A stretch of DNA of 64,000 nt from Taxillus chinensis (lineage: Eukaryota > Streptophyta > Magnoliopsida > Santalales > Loranthaceae): positions 29,392,440 through 29,456,439 of the forward strand of contig CM042089.1 of assembly GCA_023512835.1 (NCBI GenBank). The letters are read 5' to 3'. The first letter of the stretch is position 1; the number at the start of each line of letters is the position of its first letter. A model generated the notes under the pieces. That model was not told the origin of the DNA. It saw only the letters and a program-made list of their open reading frames with translations, and ran no database searches. A program made the translations under genes and the position numbers. Shown piece after piece: positions 33,459 to 43,604 of the stretch.

Positions 33459-33459
33459 A

Positions 33460-34600
33460 TCAAACTTGTTGTTCGTGGTAATGGGCTTCGGCTTCCACTA
33501 GCATGAAGTCTTATCATGTCCTTGTTTCTAACAATAAGTACAGAAACTTCTTACTGGTTTTCTTCTTTCTGTGGGAAACAAGCTCTTTCTAGATGTCTTC
33601 ATCTCTATTTTAGAAGCTTGTACCAGATAACTCCACCAACAGAATTTAGCCATGTGACCCAATACCGCACAGTAGTAGTAATGACCCTGAAACCTAGTGT
33701 TGTTAAACCTCTGAACATCTGGGATCTTCTTTTGAATAGGCTTGACCTTGATGGCTGGCTCCACCAGCTTAACTTCTTTCCTGAGGGGCACCCACACACT
33801 CTTAGAAGAGACATTTGTATTAGATCTCTTCACATTCTTGGAATGCTCAGATTTTTAATGCATTTGTACACTCTAGTAGTCTTGGACTTTTTCAGGTGTC
33901 TCTCCATCTTCTCATCATTTACACCACCCTTTCCTTTTTTGGGGCTCTAGGTCACGACGGTGGTCTTCTTAGGATTGTCATGGAAATCTGGATTGACGAA
34001 CTTCTTCGCTGCATGTTGTGTCGTGATCTCCTTCCTAGCCTCCTGCAGTGTTGCCCCGGTTTTTTGAGCAATTTGTGGTGTTGTAAGAGATGTGATCTGG
34101 ATGCATTCATAGGTTGAGGCTTGAGTAGCCTTGTCTTTTAAGATCTTCTTTCAAAGGCTTACTAGTTCTTTTTCAAGCCTCTGGATGGTTGTGTCTCCGG
34201 TGGTGAGTTATGTGGAAATGTCATTGCATATCTTGATTTGCTTCTCTAACTTGAGCTTTAGGTTCATAATTTCTCTGCAGAATTTCTTGGAGTCCTCCAA
34301 CACCTTGTCCTTCTTTCCTCTAACTTCTTCAAGCTCTCCCTTGGATTGCTTGAACTTTTCTTTGAGTTGCTTGATCCTGCACCCTCTCCTACGGATCCCC
34401 TTTATTGCAAGCTTGAGCTCCTCTTCTAGATCTACTTCTTCTTCTTCTACTGCCTCTTCCTCCTCTAAAGCACTGTTTCCATTGTCACCTTATCTTGGTG
34501 ATAAAGGCATAACTTGATAAGTATTTAGCCTCATATTCAGATTCAGAAATCCGGCTCATATAATTTTTGTGTAAGCCCTTCTTCTTTTGTGGACCTACTG
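33460..34600 (-). pseudogene. gag: Copia A Gag C-terminal and linker region
   Basis: Minus-strand remnant matching copia B 46450-47400: a Lys/Glu-rich coiled-coil part (about 34140-34500), then KEVKLVEPAIKVKP, the Cys/His cluster YYYCAVLGHMAKFC, and RRKPVRSFCTYC. Several stops are present. It ends abruptly at the Y LTR. Confidence 0.7.
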
Positions 34601-35596
34601 GTCTCCTTGTGGAATTGCTTCTTTGGTATGATGTCTTCTTCCATTTTGAATCCTCTTCATCTGAGGCCTCATCATCTGAGTCATTAACTTTTACCTTGCA
34701 TTGAGATACAAAATGCCCTCGCTTTCTACATTTAAAACATCTTAGGGGAAGTTTCCCTTTTCCTCAAGCTTGCTTCCTTGCTCCACCTCTTCTAAATTTT
34801 CTAGTGAAGTAGGCTACCAACTCATCTTCACCATCTTCACTATCATTGTCCTCTTGATCTTCTAAGGACTCAACTTCTTTTTTAATTTTTAATTTCTTGA
34901 TAGCCTTAAAGGCTACTTCTTTTGACTTCTTAGCTGTAGGTTGGGATATTGATGTGGATGGTTTTTCATAAGAGTGCAACTTCATTTCGAATGCAGTCAG
35001 ACTGCACTACAACTCCTGCAATGTCATCGTCTCTAGGTCTCGACTGTTTTCCAGGACATCCACCCTCGGAATGAATCTCTTAGGTAGAACTCTCAGCACC
35101 CTTTTTACAATTGCAAAGTTCTTCTTATTTTTGTCGTGACTTCTCATGTCATTAACAATTTCTGTTAACCGTACAAAGAACTTCTATACACTCTCCTGCT
35201 ACTTTATTTTGAGAGCTTCGAATCTCTGAGTATACAATTGCAACTTGGTTTCCTTTAGTCTGCCATCACCTTGATAGACAATTTTTAGTTTATCCCATAT
35301 TTCCTTTGCTACTCTACAATCCATCACCTTTGCATATTCAGAGTCTGTGAGTGCTGATATAATCATACTCAGAGCTCTGTCGTTTAGCTCATAGGTTCTT
35401 TTTTCAGCTTCTATGGTTTCTCTGTCATTGGCTGGTTCTATGTATCCATCTCTGATTACCTACTCAACATCCATACCCATGGATAGAAACATCATCTCCA
35501 TTCTTGATCTCCACATCTTATAATTAGTGCCATAAAAAATGGGCACTCTTTTTGCATAATTGGAGATGGTACTCGGTCCACTGATAGGAATTTCCA
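34601..35596 (-). pseudogene. gag: Copia A Gag N-terminal and CCHC region
   Basis: Starts MEIPISGPSTISNYAKRV at 35596 and continues with NYKMWRSRMEMMFLSMGMD. The UBN2-type Gag domain follows. An acidic patch (LEDQEDNDSEDGEDE) and an intact CCHC knuckle CFKCRKRGHFVSQC (near 34695-34740) are visible; copia B has a stop inside the same knuckle. A stop after MGMDVE and further shifts make it non-functional. Confidence 0.82.
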
Positions 35597-35728
35597 TTTT
35601 TATATATACACCAATAAATTCTTGCTTGGTCACTAAGCTATTAAGCCACAGATTTCCGCAACACAAATATATCGATCTATGAGATCACTTCTCCACAGAG
35701 TGATAGATCTCTCTCCAGTGAGAACTTA

Positions 35729-35740
35729 GCTCTGATACCA
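35729..35740 (-). other. Primer binding site of copia A
   Basis: Minus strand TGGTATCAGAGC, the initiator tRNA-Met type, two bases from the LTR. Identical to copia B 45177-45188. Confidence 0.9.
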
Positions 35741-35742
35741 AT

Positions 35743-37302
35743 TGATATTCCCAGGATCCAAGCAAGATCGTCTGGGTATATGTATGTGTATATGGAGAGA
35801 GGGTGAGTCTGTATACTTAAAACTATTTCCATTAGTTTTAGGAGTTGTATGACACTCAGAGGTATTCTACAGATGTGGTTCTTCTTTGGGTGGTATTTCA
35901 GTGTCTTATGCAATATCAGATTAATAGTAGGTATGTATGGGAAGTAAAAGACAAAGACACACGATTTACGCGGTTTGATCAATATGATCTACTCCACGGT
36001 GGTGAAGGTGTACTTACATTGAGTCCAATCCACTATATGCTTAGGATCAACTCTTTTTTCTCTTAAATACAAACACAAAAACAGTATTACTCCATTACTC
36101 ACTCACTATGATGAACTACCTAGCGCAATCTACTCCTGCATATTCAATCGTTTGCACTACTTTACCTTTAACCACTTCTATGCCAAACTTACAATCTGTT
36201 CGTTGAATGGATGAGCAACAAAGACAGATTAACTCACTGTTATCTCACTTACAATCTTCCTCTCTCTGTGTGTATATCTTACGAACTACTCTGCGTCGAC
36301 TTTTTGTATCTCTCTGGATACTTTTCTTGTATTCTCTAATATTTTGATGCATACCTTGAAGTAAGGCATATCCTTGCTTTGATAGGATGACCATAGTATG
36401 AAACCCTTCTGCTAGGGTTAAGCATGTTTCACATTTTGATCTTCATCGTTGAAACATGTTAAGCCAGCTTTAGATGACGTCCACGTGTTTTCCAATACTT
36501 AGTGTGTTTAAAAACGTTGTTTGAGTGATAATTTACTTAAACGGCGACCTTTAGTGCATTTTGCTCCTTCGACTAGCCACAGCCTCAAAGATGTATTCCT
36601 AGTAGCTTCGCTGTTACTTCTCTAACTACACATGCTGCTACCTCTAAGTCTTCACCTTTGAATCTTCGAGTCTGAGTCTTCGAGCCTTGGGAATTAATCT
36701 TCCAATTCTTGTATTCTTTGGCTTCGATGCTAGGTATTAGTGATCAACTAACTTTTCACTCTATTAGTCTTTGAGTCTTCAAATCTCCAGTTTCGAGTCA
36801 GTCACAACTGCATCCTACCTTGGCTCATCATCTGTTCACATCAATGGGTCTCGGTTCTCGGCATCGGATCTCCCAATCTTTGACTTTACGAGCTTCGTCC
36901 CTATAAGCTTTGAGTCTACAACATTGCTACTTTACACTCGACGGGTCTTCGAGCTTGCAAGTCTTTAAGTCTCCGAGACGTTTCTCTCACTTGATTACAC
37001 CTTGGGTCTTCGAGTTTTCGACCTTGTGTTCATTTAGTGATGCTTCAAGCCTAATGGTCTAATGATCTTCGACTTTGCATATCTTTGAGTCATCTAATCG
37101 TCGACCTTGAGAGTCTACGAGTCTTTGGATCTTCGACCCAAATATTCGACTTTGAAAGTACATGGTTAGACTCCATCTATGAGCTCACTTTAATAGATCA
37201 CTCGACGAAGTTATCCAACCTAGTACGAGCCTTCGACTCTGTGTACTCCCGCTTTCGCATTTTGTTGACAACAATGACAACCAAAGTACCGTGGGAACAA
37301 CA
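35743..37302 (-). repeat. 5' LTR of copia A
   Basis: About 1560 bp. Minus strand TGTTGTTCCC...AATATCA, as in copia B (1570 bp). It includes the CTTCGAGTCTTCGA-type array (about 36650-37190). The right neighbour AGGAT (37303-37307) is half of a target duplication whose partner was lost with the 3' end. Confidence 0.88.
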
Positions 37303-38185
37303 AGGATACTGAAATACCTTGTTGCTCAAGGTATTTTTGTTTCTCAAGCTATAACTACCAAGTATACTTGTTAAAAGAGTCTTGATATCTAGAATGATAC
37401 TGATCGAAGAAGTTATGAGGCTGATGCTAAGGTGCAATACTTTATTGTGACTGCCTTATCTAAAAATGAATATTCAAGAGTGTTGCAATGTGACACAACT
37501 TTTGACATGTGGAACAAATTAAGGAGTGTTCATGAAGGTGACACTAAGGTTATAAAGGTGAAGTTATAGGTATACAAAGCTCAAATAAAGCTTTGAAGAT
37601 GATATAATCTGATCAGTTGGAAGAATCTTTCAATAGGGTCCATGATATCATCAATCTTTGTAGAGGACATAGATATGCGATTTCAGATTCAGAGGTAGTA
37701 AAGAAGATTTTGAGATCATTGTCGGCTGTATACATTCCCAAGGTGTTTGCTATTAAAGAGAGTGGACAGTATGAGACCATGAAATTGGATGAATTGAAAA
37801 GCACATTAGTTGCATATAAGATAAGGGTAATAGGCTATGGTGAGCCTTCCAAAAAAAAAAGGAGGAGCTAGTGGAGTTAGTTTTTCATGCGAAAAAGGAA
37901 AAATCTAAACTTATCCAAGAAGAGGCATCTATTAGCGGAGATGACATTAATAGAGAAGAGGAATTGCTACAGGCTTTGTTGTCTAGAAAATTCAAAAAGA
38001 AGATAAGTCTGAAAAGCAAAGGGAAGGATAACTTTACCATCACATGCTTCAACTTTGGAGGTCGAGGACATTTTGCTCAAAAGTCAAGAGTGTCCAAGTG
38101 AGAAGATGGATACTAAAAAGAGAAATGTTGATGATGATCTGTACAAGAAAAAGAAGCCACATTTCCAAAACAGGAGCAAACAGAT
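37303..38185 (+). pseudogene. gag: Relic of another copia Gag
   Basis: Plus-strand frame from about 37405: AKVQYFIVTALSKNEYSRVL, TFDMWNKLRSVHEGD, then after two stops SFNRVHDIINLCRG, VKKILRSLSAVYIPKV and MKLDELKSTLVAYKI, the standard UBN2 Gag blocks. A damaged knuckle CFNFGGRGHFAQK follows near 38045. It belongs to a different copia family from A, B and C. The start and everything after the knuckle are missing. Copia A inserted beside or into it. Confidence 0.8.
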
Positions 38186-38189
38186 AATA

Positions 38190-38770
38190 GAATAGAAGCT
38201 GAACAAGCTCACCTACATGAGGGAGGTGAGCTTTTGAATGATTTAGATGATTCAAATTATCCCTAAGAGACCATGGGAATACTTCCATCTCGATATCGTT
38301 TTCAAGCACCCCTTGTCTCCTTATAGTTCTACATATTTGATTGAACCGGGATAGGTGTCGATAAGGATCTTCAATTGGGAGTCCATTAAAGCTGTTTTGC
38401 ACCAACAAGTGTATCACTTATGGTGGGAAATCAAATTTACTCTGATTTCTAGTTGCTATATAGGATTCCTGATATGTCTAGCATTAGGAGTGACATAATC
38501 CTTAACAGGTCTATGTGCCTTATCTCTCTTTTCCATATCTGGTCTAGTAGTCTGTTGTTTAGGTGCTTCTTCTTCCTGAAACAACTTCCCCAATCTAGTA
38601 AATTATTTTGGTGTTTGTGGATTGTTCTCAGTGACTACCCTTGGCTTGAATGCACCTCTTAGTTCAGGAAGCGAACTCTCAAGGTATGTTCTGGTTCTGG
38701 ATTAAAAGGTAGAAATTCTTTTTCGGATGAACTGTTCATTCACCTAATGCTACAAAAGGTAACAAACCAT
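38190..38770 (-). pseudogene. gag: Athila-like Ty3/gypsy Gag relic
   Basis: The minus strand reads LVQNSFNGLPIEDPYRHLSR and EMEVFPWSLRDNLNHL, matching the Athila/Tat Gag pattern (FxGLPxEDPYxHL...FPFSLRD). Upstream minus-strand sequence to about 38770 may be its N-terminus. Only about 120 residues are recognisable. It runs against the neighbouring copia relic, so the two were joined by rearrangement or nested insertion. Confidence 0.65.
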
Positions 38771-39803
38771 CCACCAAAGCAACACAATATATAAAATGCA
38801 GAGATGTAGAGATATCACAACTAATAGTAAAAGAAAAAAATCGAATATAATCTAGAATTTCAATCCTATCAGTGTCTTACCCACTAATGGCATTAAAAAC
38901 TTATTGATTTGCAAAGGTACAAAATCGTACAAGTAATACAGTAGACAATTAAGTTCAATTATCGAACCCTAGGGAAGATGATTGAATAGAAATCTTATTT
39001 TATCTTAGATGGTTCAAATTAATCGTTATGGTTTTATTATTATTTTTATATTTAAAAGAGAATTACAAAATTAAAATCACAAATACAATTCTGAGAAATT
39101 GATGGTAATTTAATAGTTTAATTTGGAGTTTCTGTTTTTGGAGAATAAATTGAAGTTAGGATTTCATTTGATGGATTCATTTTTAAATAACATATTAAAT
39201 TAAATGTATTCATGTTTATGTCTGTTTTCCATCTATTACCCAATCACTAATTCATGAGCTAGTCTCTTTCAAGCACAATAACTTTGTGTACACCTTAACA
39301 CGTAAGCAAGTGACCCATTAAATACTAGATTGTTTAACCTAGAGCTAGTATCACACCCACTCTTGATTTGGTAACCTAGGTTTTACACTGGTTTTCACAT
39401 ATTATGTAATTCCTAGTCTGATTATCTTGAATTTATGGTAATTATATTTCATCTTTCAATCCATCATATAATTACCTAAATTATAGATGGCTTATATCAT
39501 TCCATACATATAATTAAGACTTTTCAATAAATAGATAAATGGAGAACATGAATTTGCATAATATTTCAGTTAACCCATTACATCAAATTTCATCCTAACC
39601 TCAATCAAGGGGTTTTACGCTAACAAACTTGGTTTACAAAACACAACAGAGAAAGAATACGTGATTGAACGGAAAAGAAGGTAATTGTGACTGCTTAAGT
39701 GTGGATTTGACCCCTTTAATATCTTCCTCCCAACCGGTAGTGTTTCAGAATGCTAGTAATCCTCCAATTCTCCAAAAACTCACTGAATTTAGATTTCCAA
39801 AGG
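38771..39803. other. AT-rich stretch, probably retroelement UTR/LTR relic
   Basis: About 1 kb without coding signal. A segment near 38915-38990 (GTACAAAATCGTACAAGTAATA...TCGAACCCTAGGGAA) resembles non-coding parts of Athila-type elements from memory. It might belong to the gag relic at 38190-38770. Confidence 0.35.
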
Positions 39804-39806
39804 TAA

Positions 39807-41014
39807 GAGCAACTCCAAGAGCACTCTGTATTTTTTATGTACATGTAAAGAAAATTTTACATGTAGAGAGCCATTTTTTAAGTTTAACTCCAACAGTATT
39901 CTTTATTTTATATGTATTTAGGTTAAAATAATATTTTTTTAAACCCAGAACTCGTCACCCTCTACGGCCGGCCGCAGCGGCTTCGCCGTCCATATGCATC
40001 TCCATCCATCAATCCATGTCTCCGAGCCGTCCTAGATCGTTCCATTGCAACCTACACTGGAATGCTTTGCGCAGCCACAGCCACGGCCAAGGCGGGTTTC
40101 CGTACCCCTCGAACCGACTCAATGCCCGGCATTCTGCGATGATGAACTCGCTCATCCGAAGATGTGGATCGAGTCTCGGTCGGAAGTACCGAACAAACAT
40201 CAAACATATGCATTTGGGAAATGGGAAGAGTTTTAAAATACCAGATCTAACATCAGAGCACGCTAATCATAGAGATAAAGATAAAATCAATGACTCACAA
40301 GTCACAACAACAACATAGATAAATAAATAAATAAATAAATAAAAGTAGCGAGATCTCAATTTCTAACATCAAATCCGACAAACAAGAATGCTGAGGACAA
40401 TAAGGATTAAAGAAACTAGGTAAGCTCTTCATAGATTTGGTCTTGGAGTAGAAGGATCCGATATAATTGGGCATGTCCTCCTCCTTGAACCCAACACTGG
40501 ACCCAAGGGGGTGATCAAAATCGTACTCGAAGATGCAACCGGTAGCGAAGTTGATGAGGACCAGGTCCCTCTCCCTGCAGACATGAGCGAGGGTGAGGGT
40601 CCCCACAATATTGGCGTGAATGGTCTCCACCTTGTGGGACTCGCACCAGTCAACGTTGGGGCAGCTGGTGATGCCGGTGGCGTTGAAGACGTGTGTGGGG
40701 TTGATGGTGGTGAGATCCGACTTGAGCGAGGACTGATTCTCCTCCATGTCCATAATCTGTGATTCGTGCTCATGGAGTCACAGGGCGGCGGGATGAGGGC
40801 CTGGACAAGGCGGCGAGATGGGGGATGGGAGATGGGGGAAGAGGAGAGAGAATAAAGTAATAAAATAAATGTAGATAATGAATAGTGACTCTTCGAATGT
40901 GAAGAGTCACTGTAGCATTTTTCAGATGTAGAGAGTCATGTGAAGAGCCTGTTGGAGCATAAAATTAAAATTTTACTCTCTACATGTAGATAATAGATTG
41001 TGTTGGAGTTGCTC
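39807..41014. mobile_element. Pack-type Harbinger (PIF) element, non-autonomous
   Basis: 1208 bp with inverted ends GAGCAACTCCAA (39807) and TTGGAGTTGCTC (41003-41014). TAA flanks both sides (39804-39806, 41015-41017), the 3-bp TWA duplication typical of PIF/Harbinger. Subterminal ACATGTAGAGAG motifs occur in both ends. There is no transposase. The interior is GC-richer than its surroundings and carries a captured fragment of a rhamnose-biosynthesis gene (40429-40760) plus an unidentified GC-rich segment (39960-40260). Confidence 0.82.
40429..40760 (-). pseudogene. Captured NRS/ER (UER1/RHM C-terminal) gene fragment
   Basis: The minus strand encodes INPTHVFNATGITSCPNVDW, CESHKVETI, GTLTLAHVCRER, LVLINFATGCIFEYD, GFKEEDMPNYIGSFYSKTK. 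This is the NAD(P)-binding/catalytic part of the plant nucleotide-rhamnose synthase/epimerase-reductase, shared with the C-terminal half of RHM. The YSKTK segment contains the expected YxxxK catalytic pair. In the host the enzyme converts UDP-4-keto-6-deoxyglucose to UDP-rhamnose for cell walls. The frame is open for about 110 codons, then diverges after KTKSM. The N-terminal Rossmann start and the C-terminal third are missing. UER1 and RHM cannot be told apart from this fragment. Confidence 0.85.
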
Positions 41015-41017
41015 TAA

Positions 41018-41854
41018 TTATGAATTTTTGGTATTTTTTCTATTTTTTTCCAAGCCTTTTCTCTTCTACAATGTCACCTTAAATAGCCTCCAACAATTAT
41101 GGTAATAGTAAAAACAAAATTGCATCCTCTTAGTTGAGTTTAATTATAGCTCTATAGGTGTAAGCCACTACAAATGGTGCAATTGTCTCATTAAAAATGT
41201 TGAGTGTGGAATGTTGTGCTACAAACTTGGAAATAAGGCTTGTTGGCTCAGAATCAGCGCAAATCTAACAGAAAACATCGTGGTTAGGTAAATAAAGCTT
41301 TATCCGACAAGCTCCAAATTTCACTCAACCGGAAGATAAGTTGTTGATTCAAGATGAGAGAAATCTAAATAAATTTATCAAAGTGGTCAGGTGGCCTTCA
41401 TCCAACCATTTTTATCTTCACTTGACCAAAAAAAGAAATGATCTGGTGATGCTTGAATCAACGGAATATATCTTCATCACACTTGGTCGGGTGAACATGC
41501 CTTCATCCAACCAGACTATTTCTTTACTTGACCAAAAGGCAAAGTGCCTATTTGAGCCTGAGTCATCCAAATATGCAATAATAAGTTTGATCGGATGAAC
41601 ATGTCGATTCATCAAGTCTTGGCCATCTTTTGTACTTTAGTTGCTGGTAGGCTCAATCTCTTTCTTCCATGGAGAAATACTTGAGTTTATCAAAAATAAA
41701 ACAAAAGACAAACAAAAAGTCCCAGGAAAGCTCCATCTGGTGGTTAGGGCATTAGAGAGAAAATATAAACATTTTTGGGTGAAAAAGATATATAATTCAT
41801 GTTAATACACACCCAAAATTGCCCTAAAATAGTGGTCTAAATGACCACTATCAG
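41018..41854. other. Non-coding flank with 105-bp tandem duplication
   Basis: No gene. Two tandem units occupy 41395-41499 and 41500-41603 (start CCTTCATCCAACC, end GAACATG). A 7-bp hairpin AGTGGTC/GACCACT is at 41831-41849. It may continue the relic left of the Harbinger element. Confidence 0.5.
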
Positions 41855-42895
41855 TGTCATCACACAGTATCATCCGGGCTCGTGACTGGCATGAGATACT
41901 CATTTGGATGGAGATTTGGTCATTGAGCCATCATTATCATAGCTTGCACAAAACCAACAATGGGAGAAAGGAAAAGAATGAGTTGCCACCAAATAAAATA
42001 GAGGTGTGTTTAGCCATCTAGTAGGGTTTATGGTTCCAAAGAATAGGTTTGGGAGTTAGTAACGTCTGAGAAAGGGAGAAGTACTCTCCACCCCCACAAC
42101 GCTCAAAATTGGTACCTAGTCTTTGTCTATAGGTGTTTGCTTGTCTTAAGTTCTCTTTTCTTTTTATTTTATTTTTCAAAAATGTAGGAATGAGGGTGGT
42201 TTTATTTAGAAAGACTGGATGTGAGAATTGATCCCTTGTGGCAAGGATGTAAAAGAGAATTTAATAAAATGAAAAGATCGTTGTTACAATTGATATAGAC
42301 CCGAATGGCAAGGGATGTGAGCATGAAGCTCAATCCCATGGGCGTCAGGGCCTTTTTCTCTCCTAGAAAAGGTTTGCCTTTTATATTAGTTTCTTATCTA
42401 GGAAAACAAAAGGGAAGCTTGGTAGCATGAAAAGCAATGAACCTCGATCTTATTAATACAATTGATATTAGCCGGGTGGCAAGGATATGACCATGAAGCT
42501 CAATCCCATGGCCACTGAGGCCTTTTTTTTAAAAAAAGAATTTAGAGTTTATCTTAGTCTTTTATTTAGGAAAACAAAAAGAAGTATAAAGATAGAGAAA
42601 AAGAAAGAAAAACCTGAAAATATTAAGGATGATGCTCCCGTTAGTGCTTTGCTCCTTCCGTGGAATGCTTGATGAATGTTAGAACAGAATCCAGCAAAAT
42701 ATAACAAAAGATGTATATTTTTCCAAGAAAAGGTAGTAAAAATTCGTTCCCTAGAATAATGTTCCCTCCCTTTTTTAGAAAATCATCATCCATAATTTCT
42801 TTAGAACTTTGCTCTCACGACAAATTGCTCTTATGCCAAAACGTATGCTTTTTTCTTCCTTTTGAATGCCACACCAAATGGCTATTATAGAGGTT

Positions 42896-43143
42896 AAGAG
42901 GGGATAGGCTTGGAAATTGGAGGGGATAGGCTTGGAAATTAATGGGAACATCCTTAGGAATTAGAAGGGACAACATTGAAAATTGGAAGGGACAACCTTG
43001 GAAATTGGAAGGGACATCCTTGGGAATTGGAAGGGACATCCTTGGCAATTGGAAGGGACAACCTTGGAAATTAGAGGGGGCATCCTTGGGAATTATAAGG
43101 GGCAACCTTGGAAATTAGAATGGACAACCTAGGAAATTGGAGG
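42896..43143. repeat. 24-bp minisatellite
   Basis: About ten units of GGAAGGGACATCCTTGGAA type with variants. Because 24 bp is eight codons, it creates a periodic minus-strand ORF (42815-43105) that is not a gene. Confidence 0.85.
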
Positions 43144-43379
43144 ACGACTGGCACACGATTTTGAGTTCCCAAGCATCAAAGAGCAAGTCCCAAATGCTAA
43201 CATGTGCATTTTCGAGGTGGGAATAAGTCCCAAGGTGTTGAATTGATATCACTGAGGTCCATTATTTAAAACAAGCATTTTGGACCGTTGAAATCCCTTT
43301 CTAAGAAAAAAGTAGCACTTAATATGCTGGGCGCATAATAAAATCGCAAAGTAGTGTCGTTTTGGGTTGCTGGTAAGAG

Positions 43380-43560
43380 AAAACTCGAAGATTCGAAGTT
43401 AACTCAAAGACTCAAAAACTCGAAGCTGACTCGAAGATTTGAAGACCCAAAGACTCTAAACTAACCTCGAAGACTTAAAGACTCAAAGATGACCTCGAAG
43501 ACTCGAACATAAGGGTTGAAGACCTGAAGATCAGGGTCGAAGATCTAAAGTTTTAATTAC
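43380..43560. repeat. TCGAAGACTC-type array next to copia B
   Basis: Repeated GAAGACTC, TCGAAGAT and GAAGACCC motifs in the Ogre-like LTR, ending 45 bp before the copia B LTR, which contains a similar array (43755-44050). Confidence 0.7.
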
Positions 43561-43604
43561 CTTTTTGCCCTCACCTAAAGTGCCAAAATTATTCAATTGG
43601 AAAA

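Larger units (their letters stand above)
31809..33459 (-). mobile_element. Family Y LTR (likely solo), inside copia A
   Basis: 1651 bp matching 1-428 plus 18720-19708 in reverse. Plus strand begins TGTCACGCCC (31809). The right edge at 33459 is where copia A homology resumes, but no target duplication was found there, so that boundary is provisional. TATA at 33136-33143 (minus strand), CT microsatellite at 33030-33078, ACGT palindromes at 33157-33214, and CACGTG hairpins at 33322-33347 and 33434-33458. A tandem repeat of about 40-bp units (GAGCTTCCACAGCTAC) lies at 32350-32495. Confidence 0.75.
29301..37302 (-). mobile_element. Copia A: decayed Ty1/copia element, 3' truncated
   Basis: Same family as copia B (43605-51277) in the opposite orientation. 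Pieces in sense order: 5' LTR 35743-37302, PBS 35729-35740, gag and linker 35596-33460, pre-integrase/integrase 31808-30972, integrase C-terminus 29531-29301. RT, RNase H and the 3' LTR are missing. It is interrupted by a Y LTR and a family-C solo LTR. About 410 bp that copia B has (roughly 47395-47805) are absent at the Y junction, so protease is largely lost. Confidence 0.88.
41855..43604 (-). mobile_element. Diverged Ogre-like LTR fragment (second subfamily)
   Basis: Begins TGTCATCACAC and aligns in order with the Ogre-1 LTR end: CCGGGCTCGTGAC, a GAGTTGCCACCAAA segment, CCCCCACAACGC, AATTGGTACCTAGTCTT. A segment of about 140 bp is repeated (around 42285-42400 and 42460-42570). It is cut on the right by copia B. 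Two arrays lie inside: 24-bp units at 42896-43143 and TCGAAGACTC-type units at 43380-43560. It lacks the CTTACTCCG array of the main family. Confidence 0.7.

Noticed and set aside
33851..34517. Ser/Phe-rich plus-strand ORFs in the copia A region
   Set aside because: They are antisense shadows of the Lys/Glu-rich Gag coiled-coil region.
40511..40762. 83-codon plus-strand ORF in the Harbinger element
   Set aside because: Antisense of the captured reductase fragment, which is the frame with clear similarity.
42815..43105. 96-codon ORF with IPKDVPSNFQ repeats
   Set aside because: Product of a 24-bp minisatellite, not a protein gene.
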